From positions 26,868-90,867 of the forward strand of contig JBCCHB010000060.1 in the NCBI GenBank assembly GCA_039028975.1: a stretch of DNA of 64,000 nucleotides, read 5' to 3'. Under the pieces are notes generated by a model. The model was not told the origin of the DNA and ran no database searches. It worked only from the letters and a program-made list of their open reading frames with translations. The position numbers were made by a program, and so were the translations under genes. Every line of letters begins with the position of its first letter. The first letter of the stretch is position 1. Source of the stretch: JAHBNG01 sp039028975 (GTDB lineage Bacteria > Chloroflexota > Anaerolineae > Caldilineales > Caldilineaceae). Positions 33,835 to 44,500 of this stretch are shown one piece after another.

Positions 33835-35178
33835 ATGACAAATACATATAGACTAACATTCAATGAGTTGGGCGAATTTCGGCGAGATCAGCGCAACATG
33901 ATTTTACAGTTGACGGAGCGGCTGGGGAGAGTAGCCCATATCAATATACTGGGTATCAAAATGCACCTAGTCAGCGATCCAGATGTCATTCGGGAGCTAC
34001 TCGTACGAAACTCACATCAGCTCCATCGGGATTCATTTACTACAAACGTGCTCGGTCGTATGTTAGGCCAAGGTCTCTTCATAGCGGAAGATCAGGCATG
34101 GCAGCGTCAGCGAAAGTTGGTTCAGCCGATCTTTCATGCAGTGCACATCCAGGACTTCGTTCAAATCTTTGCTCAACAGGCCAGGGATATGTGTAAAGGG
34201 TGGGTTGCTGGCCAAACGTATCCATTGGATCAGGAGATGATGGCGCTAACGCTAAGAATCATCTGTCAAACCATGTTTAGTGCCGATATTGAAGGTGAAA
34301 CTGAGCGGCTAGGTACCTTAATGCGCATCATGCTGACTGAGGCAGAAGCACAGCTCAAAAGCGGTCTTCCGCTGCCCGCTTGGCTACCAACACCAGGAAA
34401 TCTGCGCCAGAAACGAGCTATTCGCGGAATTCATGAGCTCTTACGTTCTATCATTCGGGAGCGCCATGAGCGAATAGAGCTAGGTGAAGAGGTTGAAAGC
34501 GACCTGCTTACCATGCTCCTAATGGCCAGGGACGAAGACGGGGAGCCAATGAGTCAGAGACAAGTGCTAGATGAGTGCATGACCGTATTCTTTGCTGGCC
34601 ATGAAACCACCGCCGTAGCCCTCACCTGGGCATGGAGTGTTCTGCTACAAGAACCAGACGTTCTGAATCGCCTACGCGAAGAAATTATAAATACGATTGG
34701 TGATCAGACCATTACTTATGAGCACATTGCGCAGATGCCCTATCTATCTCAGGTCTTGAAAGAGACTTTGCGCCTTTACCCGCCAGCCCCTGGCTTTGGT
34801 CGCACACCGACAGAACCATTCCAAGTCAACGGTCATCAGTTCAACCCAGGTGATACCATTATTGTCAGCATCAATACGCTTCACTACCAAAACGAATTTT
34901 ACCCAGATCCGGAGCATTTTGACCCAGAACGATTTGCCCCTGAGCAAGAACAGCCTGATCGTTATATGTATATGCCCTTTGGAGCCGGTTCACGTATCTG
35001 TATTGGTAATGCTTTTGCCATGCTAGAGATGCAGGTGGTGCTAGCCACCATGATTCAAATGGCGGCAATGAAGCTTGAGAACAATCAGGAAATTGTACCA
35101 GAGACGCTTGTGACATTACGACCAAAAAACGGAGTAAAGATCCAGGTTGTGGAAAAGCGCTCTATATCACTCAAATAA
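33835..35178 (+). CDS. Cytochrome P450 monooxygenase
   Basis: From the ATG at 33835 the protein has 447 residues. The I-helix oxygen-binding motif is FFAGHETTA, the ExxR is KETLRLYPP (Glu310, Arg313), and the heme-binding loop is FGAGSRICIG with Cys389 as axial thiolate. No membrane anchor is seen, so this is a soluble bacterial enzyme needing external ferredoxin and reductase, none of which is adjacent. The substrate is unknown; the P450 sequence resembles fatty-acid or terpenoid hydroxylases of the CYP102/CYP4-like grouping. A frame extension to 33796 exists but is unlikely. Regulation by the divergent TetR gene is inferred. Confidence 0.9.
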   Translation: MTNTYRLTFNELGEFRRDQRNMILQLTERLGRVAHINILGIKMHLVSDPDVIRELLVRNSHQLHRDSFTTNVLGRMLGQGLFIAEDQAWQRQRKLVQPIFHAVHIQDFVQIFAQQARDMCKGWVAGQTYPLDQEMMALTLRIICQTMFSADIEGETERLGTLMRIMLTEAEAQLKSGLPLPAWLPTPGNLRQKRAIRGIHELLRSIIRERHERIELGEEVESDLLTMLLMARDEDGEPMSQRQVLDECMTVFFAGHETTAVALTWAWSVLLQEPDVLNRLREEIINTIGDQTITYEHIAQMPYLSQVLKETLRLYPPAPGFGRTPTEPFQVNGHQFNPGDTIIVSINTLHYQNEFYPDPEHFDPERFAPEQEQPDRYMYMPFGAGSRICIGNAFAMLEMQVVLATMIQMAAMKLENNQEIVPETLVTLRPKNGVKIQVVEKRSISLK

Positions 35179-35600
35179 ATTAGTATGCACAGCCCCGTTT
35201 GAAAAGCGTGCCTTTTCCACAGCTTTACCAGATTAACCAAGGCACGCTTCTCAAATCTCCCTCAGTATTGCATCCCCATGATCCCCTATAGTGAGATACC
35301 CCTCAGCACGTTTGTCCACGTCCCATTTGGGTTTGGATTTTATCCAAGTTAGAAAATCGTAAGTATTTTGATAAAACAATAAAGGTATGGAATAATATAT
35401 AATTAATTGATGACTAGGGTCATTTACGAAACAAATCTACCCCGAACAATGTTCTCCAGTCAAGTAAAACCTCATCTACGTAAGTAATCTAATTTTGAGA
35501 TGGCCAACCGGGGCGTTTCATCTTGCGACGAGAGCGTTAGCAAGTCAAAATCCGAAATTTAAATCGTAATCCGAATTTAAAGTAGTGTTAGAGATGTAGC
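35179..35600. other. Spacer of 422 bases before the kinase gene
   Basis: No gene was seen. It contains the hairpin at 35198-35255 and then an AT-rich stretch that may hold the kinase promoter. Confidence 0.4.
35198..35255. repeat. 58-bp hairpin element after the P450 gene
   Basis: Arms TTTGAAAAGCGTGCCTT (35198-35214) and AAGGCACGCTTCTCAAA (35239-35255) match at 16 of 17 positions. It may be a terminator, or a member of the spacer hairpin family. Confidence 0.6.
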
Positions 35601-38600
35601 ATGAAATACAGCCGTTATATTTTTCACGATTGCCTGGGCCAGGGGGGGATGGGTATAGTTTATCGCGCAACGGATCGTTTGACCGATCAAGAGGTTGCAA
35701 TAAAGCGCGTTACCCGGTTGGGGAAACCCACTCATGGGGAACTAGCCAGCACTAAAGACGATCCATGCATGAATCTCGCCCATGAATTCCAAACGCTGGC
35801 TAGTCTAAGGCATCCCTACATTATTAGTGTACTTGATTACGGTTTTGATGATGAACGCCAACCATTCTTCACAATGGATTACCTGCCCAATGCGCAAACG
35901 ATTCTTGAGGCAGGACAAGATAAACCCCTCACTTATAAAACAGCACTGATTCAACAGCTTTTAGAAGCGATAGCATATCTGCATCACCGTGATATCCTGC
36001 ATGGTGATCTCAAGCCAGAGAATGTATTAGTCTCTACTGATACGGTACGCGTTCTCGATTTTGGATTCGCGGCTAATAAGAAGACGAAGGCGGAGGTCTC
36101 GGCTGGCACCCCGTTATACATGGCACCTGAACAGTTTCAGGACACAGAGATAAGCCTCTCTTCTGATCTATATGCCATTGGTATTCTGACCTATCAATTG
36201 CTCACCGGGAGTCACCCATTTGCTCCATTTGACTATACATTTGTCGAGCGAATGATTCAACATACGCCGGACCTGGGCCTGATTAGTTCGCCACTCCAAC
36301 CTTTCGTCAGCCGCTTCCTTGCCAAGGAACCATCGGAGCGTTATGCAAGCCCAGCAGAGGCGTTGAGCACATTGGCTGAAGCTCTTGGCAAACCGCAACC
36401 TAGTGAAACGGTTGCCATACGTAATAGCTATCTTCATGCAGCTAAATTTATCGGAAGAAAAAGAGAATTAAATGCGCTAATTTCGTCATTAGGACTTGCA
36501 CACCAAGGCAAAGGAGCGGCTTGGCTCATCAAAGGCGAAAGTGGTGTAGGAAAAACGCGCCTCATTAATGAACTCAGGACTCATGGGTTAGTGCGTGGAT
36601 TCCAAGTGCTACAGGGATGCGCAACAAAGGAAGCCAGTGGAATACCCTATTCGCTTTGGCATAACCCGCTGCGACATCTACTGGTGACACTCCCAAGTGT
36701 AGATTCCTTGACGGCTAGCGTTTTGCTGCCATTGATCCCCGATATCGGGGATTTATTGAATCAAGAGGTAAAACCCGCTCCTGAATTACCTGACACGGCA
36801 GCACAACTGCGCCTCTTTACATCCATTGTTCACCTTTTTCGGCAAGCAGAACGCCCGGTGCTTCTCATCCTTGATGATCTGCAATGGTCTGATGAGAGTC
36901 TCTCCCTGATTCCCTATTTGGCCCGCTTAGCTTCTCAGCATTCATTACTCATTGTGGGAAGTTATCGCTCTGACGAACGCCCAAAGTTACCAGAACCTCT
37001 TCAGGAGATGCCTCTTCTGCCTCTAGAGCGGCTGACGCCCGACGAAATGGCAAAATTGAGCGAGGCTATGTTAGGAGAAGCTGGTTTACAAGATGAGGTT
37101 CTGGCTCTATTGCAACAAGAGACAGAAGGAAACGCATTTTTTGCTGTCGAGGTTGTTCGAACGTTGTCTGCTGACCTAGGGCGTTTGAATGATATTGGGC
37201 AAAAGGGGTTAGCCCAATTTCCGTTGCCGGCAGGTATCCAAGCAATCATTGAAAAGCGGTTGGCTTCCGTCACCGCTGATAGTCATGGCTTCCTGCAATT
37301 GGCCGCCGTAGCCGGTCGAAAAATCGATCTAAAGTTGATGACCTCACTTCACCGTACGGCTTCTATAGAGCGGTCTCTTCAGGAATGTACGGATGCGGCG
37401 TTGCTTAGGGTCAATGAGAGTGGCTGGCAGTTTGATCATGACAAAATCCGTGAGGGATTATTGTTGACGTTGGATGAAGAGACCCGAAAAAACGCTCACT
37501 ATCAGATAGCTAGGGCAATCGAAGTTCTTTACCCTCGTGATCCAGCCAAAGCCGCACGCTTGATGGTTCATTTTGGTGCTGCGAGTGAAGATAAAATGGA
37601 GCAAAAGTACGCAAAGCAGGCAAGCTTTTATTCCAAATCACAACATGCCCATGGCGATGCCATTATTCAGTTGAGCCGTACGTTAGAATTGACATCTGAT
37701 CTGCATGAAAGGTTTGAGCTGCTACAATTACGCGAGACCAGCTACGATGCGTTAGGAGAGCGCAAGGAACAAGCAGCCGATTTACAGCTCCTGGCTGAGC
37801 TAGCAGATACCTTGGACAATCCAACATTGAAGGCGAATGTGAAGCTGCGCCAATCTGACTATGCTCAACAGACAAATGACTATGGCCAAGCCGTTATGCT
37901 CGCGCATGATGTGTTGGACTTATGGCAACATGATCCTCATTCAGAGATTTGTGCCAAAGCCCATCTCGCCCAAGGCTTGGCTCTTTTCAATCAAGGGAAT
38001 ACGACCGATGCACTACCCAAGTTTGCCGATGCAGTCTATATTTGTCGCACGTTAGAGCTGGATGAGACATTAATTGTTGCCTTGCTGCGTTTAGGAAAAG
38101 GCTATTTTCGTTTGGGTGACTATGATCTGGCGCAAGAGCAAGCCGAGGAAGTGCTTACATTAAGCCGCAGATTATCTTTGCCCCAATTTGAGGTGGAAGC
38201 TCTTGAACAGCTAGGAGAAACAGAAAGTCATCGTGGCCATCATGAACAGGCACAGAGATATTTAGAAACAGCCTTGCCTATCGTTCAGAAGATTGGGCTG
38301 CGTGGCTTAGAAGGAGAACTGCGACGAACAACGGCATTGACCTTTTTCTGGCGTCAAAAGTATGAAGAATCTCTCAAACACCAAAATCTGGCGCTAAACA
38401 TATTTCAAGAGATCGGTGATCTGCAGCAAGAATCACGTGTCTGGAACAACTTGGGGATTACTTTGCTTGTGATGGGCCAGAAGTATAAAGCACACACCCA
38501 TTTTCAGGAGACGCTGCGGATTGCGCGCCACATCCGAGTACAGTGGAGCCAGGAGGCAGCTCTAAGCAATGATTCTGCTGCGTTATTGCAAATGGGTCAA

Positions 38601-41423
38601 TTGGCCTGGGCGGAGAATCACCTGACAGAGTCTTTACAAGTTAATGAGACAACACAAAATGGCCAGGCCCGTTCCTTTACCCTCTATCTCCTGGGATTGG
38701 CAAAGTTATTGCGCCAACACTATACAGATGCAGAGAGACAGTTAAATGATGCACTAGAGTATCTGTCAAGAGTACCTTCACCCATGGCCGAATCCTTTAC
38801 GAGAATCTATTTAGGATACGCGTTATATCATCAAGAGCAATATCAAGATGCTCAATATAGTTTTCAAGAAGCCAAAAAGATTGCGACCACAATTCGCCAC
38901 AAAGGGTTGCAAGTTGAGAGTCATGCAGGTTTGGCTATTGTTAATGGAAAGCTAGGTGATTTCGCTACAGCACAAGAATATTTGGATGAGCTTGTATTGA
39001 AGATGTCAGCAGGCCATTTCTTACATGGTGCCGCCTATCATGGCCAGGTATGGTATTCCATGTTGCTCACGGCACAGGCACTTAATGATTCCCGAGCGGA
39101 AGAGATTCTGCAAAATGCATATCAGTGGATTCGGCAAAGTTGTGCAGAAATTCATGATGAAGAGATGCGGCGCTCTTTCCTGGAAAATGTGCCAGCTCAT
39201 CGCGGGATTGTTGAACAATATGAAGTGAAACAAAGCGCAGAAGCCTCACCAGTACCGATTGCCCAAATGCCCGGCGAGGACCGCATCTCTCGTTTATTGA
39301 ATGTAAGCCACCAAATGGCACAGATGCGTGCGCTTACTCCACTTCTAGCTTACGTTATTGACGAAGTGCTCGAATTACTTGGCGCAGAACAGGGACATAT
39401 CGTTCGCCTCGCAGGTGACAACTCCCTAAACTTTCAAACGAGCCGGCAAATCGGAAAAAATGACATCGCCGCAGGTGAAGATACCATTAGTCACTCCGTC
39501 TTATATGAAGTTATACAGACTCAAAAGCCGCTAGTCATCCAAAATGCTCTGACAGATGCTCGTTTTAGCGAAGCCGATAGCGTTGTCAATATGCAGTTAC
39601 GGTCAATTATGTGCTCGCCACTGAAAACCAAACAGCAGTTGATAGGTGCCATTTATGTAGAGAATCGTTCCCACTCAGGGCAATTTACCCAAACGGATTT
39701 GGTGCTTTTAGAGTTTTTCTGTAATCAGGCAGCGGTTGCGATTGAAAACGCTTCCCTTAATGATAATCTGGAACGACTCGTAGCAAAGCGGACTCAGGAG
39801 TTATCCGAAGCCAAAGAAGTGGCCGAAGCAGCCAATAGGGCCAAGAGCGTCTTTCTCTCCAATATGACACATGAATTGCGAACACCGATGAATGGTGTAC
39901 TTGGCATGACCACTGTTTTGATGGATACTGATCTGACGGCTGACCAAAAGGATATTGTCGACACCATTCGGGCAAGTGGTGACGTGCTTTTGACACTTAT
40001 CAGCGACATTTTGGACTTTTCCAAGATTGAAGCCGATAAAATTGACCTAGAGCAGGTCACTTTCCGGATCGATTATTGTATTGAAGAGGCAATCGCTCTC
40101 GTTACACCTCGTGCTATAGCCAAGGGACTAAATGTTGCGTACTGGGTAGATGAGGATGTCCCCTTAGACATCATTCAAGACGTAACTAGAGTTCGTCAGA
40201 TTCTGACTAACTTATTGAGTAATGCGATCAAATTCACGAACAAAGGTGAGGTGATCCTTAGGGTCTCAATCAAAGAAGCTCAGGATGATCAACTTGTGCT
40301 GGCCTTTGCTGTCAGAGATACTGGCATTGGTATTCCTGCAGAACAAATGAGTGAGCTTTTTCAGCCCTTTAAGCAATTAGACGTATCTACTGCTCGCCGG
40401 TATGGTGGCACAGGACTTGGCCTATCTATAAGTAAGCGATTGGCGGAATTGATGGGCGGGCAACTATGGGCAGAGAGCGACTATGAAGTTGGTTCAACCT
40501 TTACATTTACTATCTGTACAAAACGGGTTCATCCCTTGGATGAAGCAGAGAGCCGCTATCAGCAAACGACTCTAGCGAATAGAAAAGTACTTCTCATTGG
40601 GCAGGATGAGACCAATAGTCATTTCATCCATCATCACCTCCAGCAATATGATATGTCAGTCAAATTCGTACAAAACTTACAATCGGCCCTGCCTAGTGTC
40701 CCAGATCTCATATTGCTCGATATGACCTCAACTCCGTATGATCAGAGTTTGTTAGAGAGGGCACGCTCGATAGCACCTGCTGCGCCGATTCTTCTATTCA
40801 CACCTTGGGGATTTCGACTTCCTCAGACAATTTCCAGAGAGCTGATCATAATTCTCTCAAGCCCTATTCGGTTCTCGCGCCTATTTGACGTCTTAGCCGG
40901 TGCACTTCGGCTGCAAAGTACACCAACTGACGGCGAAATTGCACAAGCAACAGACGAAAATAGATCAACAGAGCGGCACTCAATGACGGATGAGCAACCT
41001 CTACAGATTTTGCTTGCTGAGGACAATTTGATTAATCAAAAGGTTGCCCGGCGCATTCTGGAACAGGCCGGATATCAAATCGAGATCGTGGAGGATGGCA
41101 CACAGGTTTTGGTAGCTCTGGTACATAACACATTTGACGTTATTCTCATGGACATAGAGATGCCTGAAATGGATGGAATTGCAGCAACCAAGCAAATTCG
41201 TGCGATGTATCCTTTTGATAAGCAACCATACATTATTGCCCTGACAGCTCATGCCATGGATGGGGTTCGCGATACGTACATGGCTGTCGGCATGAATGAT
41301 TATGTAAGCAAACCAATTCAAAAGGAGATTTTGCTTCAAGCACTCGAAAAGGCAAAGTCGTATCAAACTGGGGATTGGGTACCCCACAGAAAGAGTCAAG
41401 AGTTGTGCTCAGTAGAGGCATGA
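35601..41423 (+). CDS. Giant hybrid Ser/Thr kinase-AAA-TPR-GAF-histidine kinase-receiver protein
   Basis: The 1940-residue cytosolic sensor has these domains in order. Hanks-type Ser/Thr kinase about 1-270: GQGGMGIVYRA from Gly13, HGDLKPEN from His134 (the usual Arg is Gly), DFG from Asp153, GTPLYMAPEQ. AAA/STAND ATPase from 290: KGESGVGKTRL, Lys318. TPR-like helical repeats about 640-1200. GAF about 1230-1385. Coiled coil, then HisKA MTHELRTPM (phosphorylated His1424) and HATPase with GGTGLGLSISKRLAELMGG. A degenerate receiver about 1680-1790 lacks the expected acidic pocket. The terminal receiver has Asp1851 (ILMDIEMPEMDG). Similar kinases occur in filamentous cyanobacteria (HstK types) and myxobacteria. 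The signal is unknown. Confidence 0.92.
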   Translation: MKYSRYIFHDCLGQGGMGIVYRATDRLTDQEVAIKRVTRLGKPTHGELASTKDDPCMNLAHEFQTLASLRHPYIISVLDYGFDDERQPFFTMDYLPNAQTILEAGQDKPLTYKTALIQQLLEAIAYLHHRDILHGDLKPENVLVSTDTVRVLDFGFAANKKTKAEVSAGTPLYMAPEQFQDTEISLSSDLYAIGILTYQLLTGSHPFAPFDYTFVERMIQHTPDLGLISSPLQPFVSRFLAKEPSERYASPAEALSTLAEALGKPQPSETVAIRNSYLHAAKFIGRKRELNALISSLGLAHQGKGAAWLIKGESGVGKTRLINELRTHGLVRGFQVLQGCATKEASGIPYSLWHNPLRHLLVTLPSVDSLTASVLLPLIPDIGDLLNQEVKPAPELPDTAAQLRLFTSIVHLFRQAERPVLLILDDLQWSDESLSLIPYLARLASQHSLLIVGSYRSDERPKLPEPLQEMPLLPLERLTPDEMAKLSEAMLGEAGLQDEVLALLQQETEGNAFFAVEVVRTLSADLGRLNDIGQKGLAQFPLPAGIQAIIEKRLASVTADSHGFLQLAAVAGRKIDLKLMTSLHRTASIERSLQECTDAALLRVNESGWQFDHDKIREGLLLTLDEETRKNAHYQIARAIEVLYPRDPAKAARLMVHFGAASEDKMEQKYAKQASFYSKSQHAHGDAIIQLSRTLELTSDLHERFELLQLRETSYDALGERKEQAADLQLLAELADTLDNPTLKANVKLRQSDYAQQTNDYGQAVMLAHDVLDLWQHDPHSEICAKAHLAQGLALFNQGNTTDALPKFADAVYICRTLELDETLIVALLRLGKGYFRLGDYDLAQEQAEEVLTLSRRLSLPQFEVEALEQLGETESHRGHHEQAQRYLETALPIVQKIGLRGLEGELRRTTALTFFWRQKYEESLKHQNLALNIFQEIGDLQQESRVWNNLGITLLVMGQKYKAHTHFQETLRIARHIRVQWSQEAALSNDSAALLQMGQLAWAENHLTESLQVNETTQNGQARSFTLYLLGLAKLLRQHYTDAERQLNDALEYLSRVPSPMAESFTRIYLGYALYHQEQYQDAQYSFQEAKKIATTIRHKGLQVESHAGLAIVNGKLGDFATAQEYLDELVLKMSAGHFLHGAAYHGQVWYSMLLTAQALNDSRAEEILQNAYQWIRQSCAEIHDEEMRRSFLENVPAHRGIVEQYEVKQSAEASPVPIAQMPGEDRISRLLNVSHQMAQMRALTPLLAYVIDEVLELLGAEQGHIVRLAGDNSLNFQTSRQIGKNDIAAGEDTISHSVLYEVIQTQKPLVIQNALTDARFSEADSVVNMQLRSIMCSPLKTKQQLIGAIYVENRSHSGQFTQTDLVLLEFFCNQAAVAIENASLNDNLERLVAKRTQELSEAKEVAEAANRAKSVFLSNMTHELRTPMNGVLGMTTVLMDTDLTADQKDIVDTIRASGDVLLTLISDILDFSKIEADKIDLEQVTFRIDYCIEEAIALVTPRAIAKGLNVAYWVDEDVPLDIIQDVTRVRQILTNLLSNAIKFTNKGEVILRVSIKEAQDDQLVLAFAVRDTGIGIPAEQMSELFQPFKQLDVSTARRYGGTGLGLSISKRLAELMGGQLWAESDYEVGSTFTFTICTKRVHPLDEAESRYQQTTLANRKVLLIGQDETNSHFIHHHLQQYDMSVKFVQNLQSALPSVPDLILLDMTSTPYDQSLLERARSIAPAAPILLFTPWGFRLPQTISRELIIILSSPIRFSRLFDVLAGALRLQSTPTDGEIAQATDENRSTERHSMTDEQPLQILLAEDNLINQKVARRILEQAGYQIEIVEDGTQVLVALVHNTFDVILMDIEMPEMDGIAATKQIRAMYPFDKQPYIIALTAHAMDGVRDTYMAVGMNDYVSKPIQKEILLQALEKAKSYQTGDWVPHRKSQELCSVEA

Positions 41424-41573
41424 AGTTTATGAACTCAAACAGTTGACTCCTGCTTCCTATGTAGATGGTCAGAAAAAGTTTGTTCCCATGAAGATGGGGA
41501 TGTCCTTTCTCTCGAGATTATGCTGAGTTGAATGAGCAAGAGTCGGGACAAGACTTTCTTGCCGAAGTAAATC

Positions 41574-44500
41574 TTACCTCAACAGCCAAACGCCATCGTC
41601 TGTTCCAGCCAAAAGACCGTTACAATGTACCTCATCATACAAGAAACCACGCACGGTCCATGTGGCAGAACCAGATGCACCATTAGTTACTTGAATCCAA
41701 TTCTGTGGATTTATTAAGGGAATCCGATAGGTGCCTTGTTCTCTAGTTCCTACATAGAGTTGACTACCCACGCTCGCCAAGGCCCGGGTTTCATAGCCAG
41801 CGAGGTTTGCTCCGACGGGTTGCCAAGGTCCCGTTCCGTCACTTTTGAAGACACCATCATATGTGGCAATATAGATGGTACCCGACACATCGATATAAAT
41901 GTCCCACACCTGCTTGCTTTTTGGGCTAGTTAGTCCATCATTGCGTGGATTCAGCCCTCCCAATCCATCAAGAGGTAGTTGTGCCATACCATCACCATTT
42001 GTGCCTAACCATAGAATTTCATTCTGATACACCATGACGTTGATCGGAATTCCAATCTCCGCGACATTAGTCCACGTCCCACCACCATCAACACTCTTAT
42101 AAATGATATCGTCAGCACTTGCATAGCCAGCACCTTGAGCAAAGGCTACCGAGTAAACCTCTCCATCGATGCCATTTATACTATGCCAAGTAGCGCCATT
42201 GTCCTGAGAGAGGTACAGCCCATTGTTGAAGGCTGCCGTCAGTCCCAATGGACTCACGAATTCGATATCTGATGTCCAGGCATTGATAGACGGGTTTTTG
42301 ACGAACCCATTTCCAATAACGCAGCCACTTATATCTCTCTGATAGATACCGCCTCCTTCGACATTGTTATTACGATGGGTAACGAATAACGTTGTTCCGT
42401 TTATGGCCAACGTATCAGCCCTTAGTGGGGCATCTGCCAGTCGTTGCCATGCTGGTTCAGGCGTTGGTGTGGGCGTAGGCGTTGGTGCTAGTGTCGGTGT
42501 TGGGGTTAATACAGCCGACAGATACGGCAACATCACCGAGCTGTCACCATAGGTTACCACAACAGCGTGATCATCTGCAGGCATCGTCAATTGGTTGGTG
42601 GTTGTGGGACTTCCATCGCGTCGGGTACCGCGCCACTTACGCACATGGAACCCATTAGGTGGAAGAGCAAAGAGCGTGACAACCTCTCCTGCTACATACT
42701 GGCCTTGTGGGCACGAGGCTGAGTTGCTAGGTGATGCGGTAGGATCTGGCCCGCTTCCAGCATGACTGAGCGTCAATGTAAAACAGGATTTTGGAGATTG
42801 AGTATACGTTACACTCACGGCATGATTGTTGCTGGGCATGGTTAGGCTGTTACTGACCGACGTGCTGTTATCATTACTTGTACCGCTCCACCCACTAACC
42901 TCCCAATCAGTTGATGGACTAGCGGTCAAGTCAATCATTTCGCCTGCAACATACTGACCGGCACTGCATTGAGCAGAGTTAGCTGGCAAAGGCGTCGGAT
43001 CTTCTCCATTGCCGTTGTGGTTTAGTGATAGGGTAAAGCAGGGTGTGGGAATCTCGCTATAGGTCACACCAACGGTATGGTTGTTACTAGGCATGGTTAA
43101 GCTATTACTGGTTGATGTGCTGCTATTATCGCTGGTACCACGCCAACTACTCACCTGCCAATCGGGTGATGGGCTTGCTGTGAAGGTAATGGCTTCCCCT
43201 GCCACATATTGCCCCAACGCACAAGGGGGTGAGTTGGTTGGCGATGGGGTCGGATCAAGGCCGTTCCCACTATGCTCTAATGACAGGGCAAAACAGGGTA
43301 TCGGAATCTTGCTATAGGTCACGCTGGCCGAATGGTTTGCGGCAGGCATGGTCAGACTATTGTGGTGGGACGTGCTGCTATCAGCGCTAGTACCACGCCA
43401 ACTGCTTACCTGCCAATCAGCGTCTGGACTAGCTGTCAAGGAAATGAGTTCTCCTTCAGTGTACTGTCCCTCTGTACATTGGTTTGAGTTCTTTGGCGAG
43501 GGGGAAGGATCAGCACCGTTTCCACTGTGACTGATGGATAAGTCAAAGCAGGATGCCGGTGTCTCGCTGTAGGTCACACTGACTGAATAATTTGCGGCGG
43601 GCATGGTCAGGCTGTTGCTGGTTGATGTGCCATTGTCATTGCTAGTCCCACTCCAACTACTTACCTGCCAACCCGTAGACGGTCTGGCTGTAAGGGTAAT
43701 GGCTTGGCCTGTGACGTATTCACCGGCTCTATCGCACGCTTCCGATTTTGTAGGCGTCGCAGTCGGCTCAGAACCGCTACCACTATGGTTTAATGTAAGC
43801 GTAAAACAAGCTGTCGTCATAACATCAATGGGAGTAGCGCTAATCGCATGGCGCCCAATTCCCAACTGGCCATAATTATCTCGCCCCCAGCAGTTGACGC
43901 TGCCATCGCTGAGCAAGACACAGGTGTGATCATATCCCGCAGCAATCATAGTGACGCCGCTACCCAAGCCGATTACGTCTACAGCTGTTCCTTGCGCGGC
44001 TGTTGTCCCATCACCTAGTTGACCAGAGTAGTTGATTCCCCAGCACTTGGCTCCGCCCTCATTATCCACTGAGGGTCCGACTATTGCACAAGTATGTTGA
44101 TGCCCGCTAGAGACGGACTTCACGTTAGCAGCCAAACCTACTACGTCAACAGGGATGGTAGTATTTAGCGTTGAGTCATTTCCCAGTTGTCCCCAGCTAT
44201 TGCGCCCCCAGCACTTTAGGCTACCTTGGTCGGTTATTGCACAGGTATGGTAATCACCAGACGAAATCGCCGTAACATCATCATTCAAATTGCTGACATC
44301 TACCGGTATTGAGCGGTCTGTAATTGTCCCATCGCCGAGCTGGCCATAAAAATTGTATCCCCAACATTGGACACCCCCTGGGGTATTCTCGTCTCCTGCC
44401 AATACACAGGTGTGATAACCACCAGACGAGATATCTGCCAGTGCACCCGCTAAATCGTGTACCGCAACGGGTGTCGGGCTGTTGGTCGTCGTTTGGTTTC

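Noticed and set aside
42535..43830. Repeated DNA blocks in the surface protein taken for a CRISPR-like array
   Set aside because: The repeats are about 255 bp, keep the reading frame and encode B-repeats; there are no short constant repeats with unique spacers.
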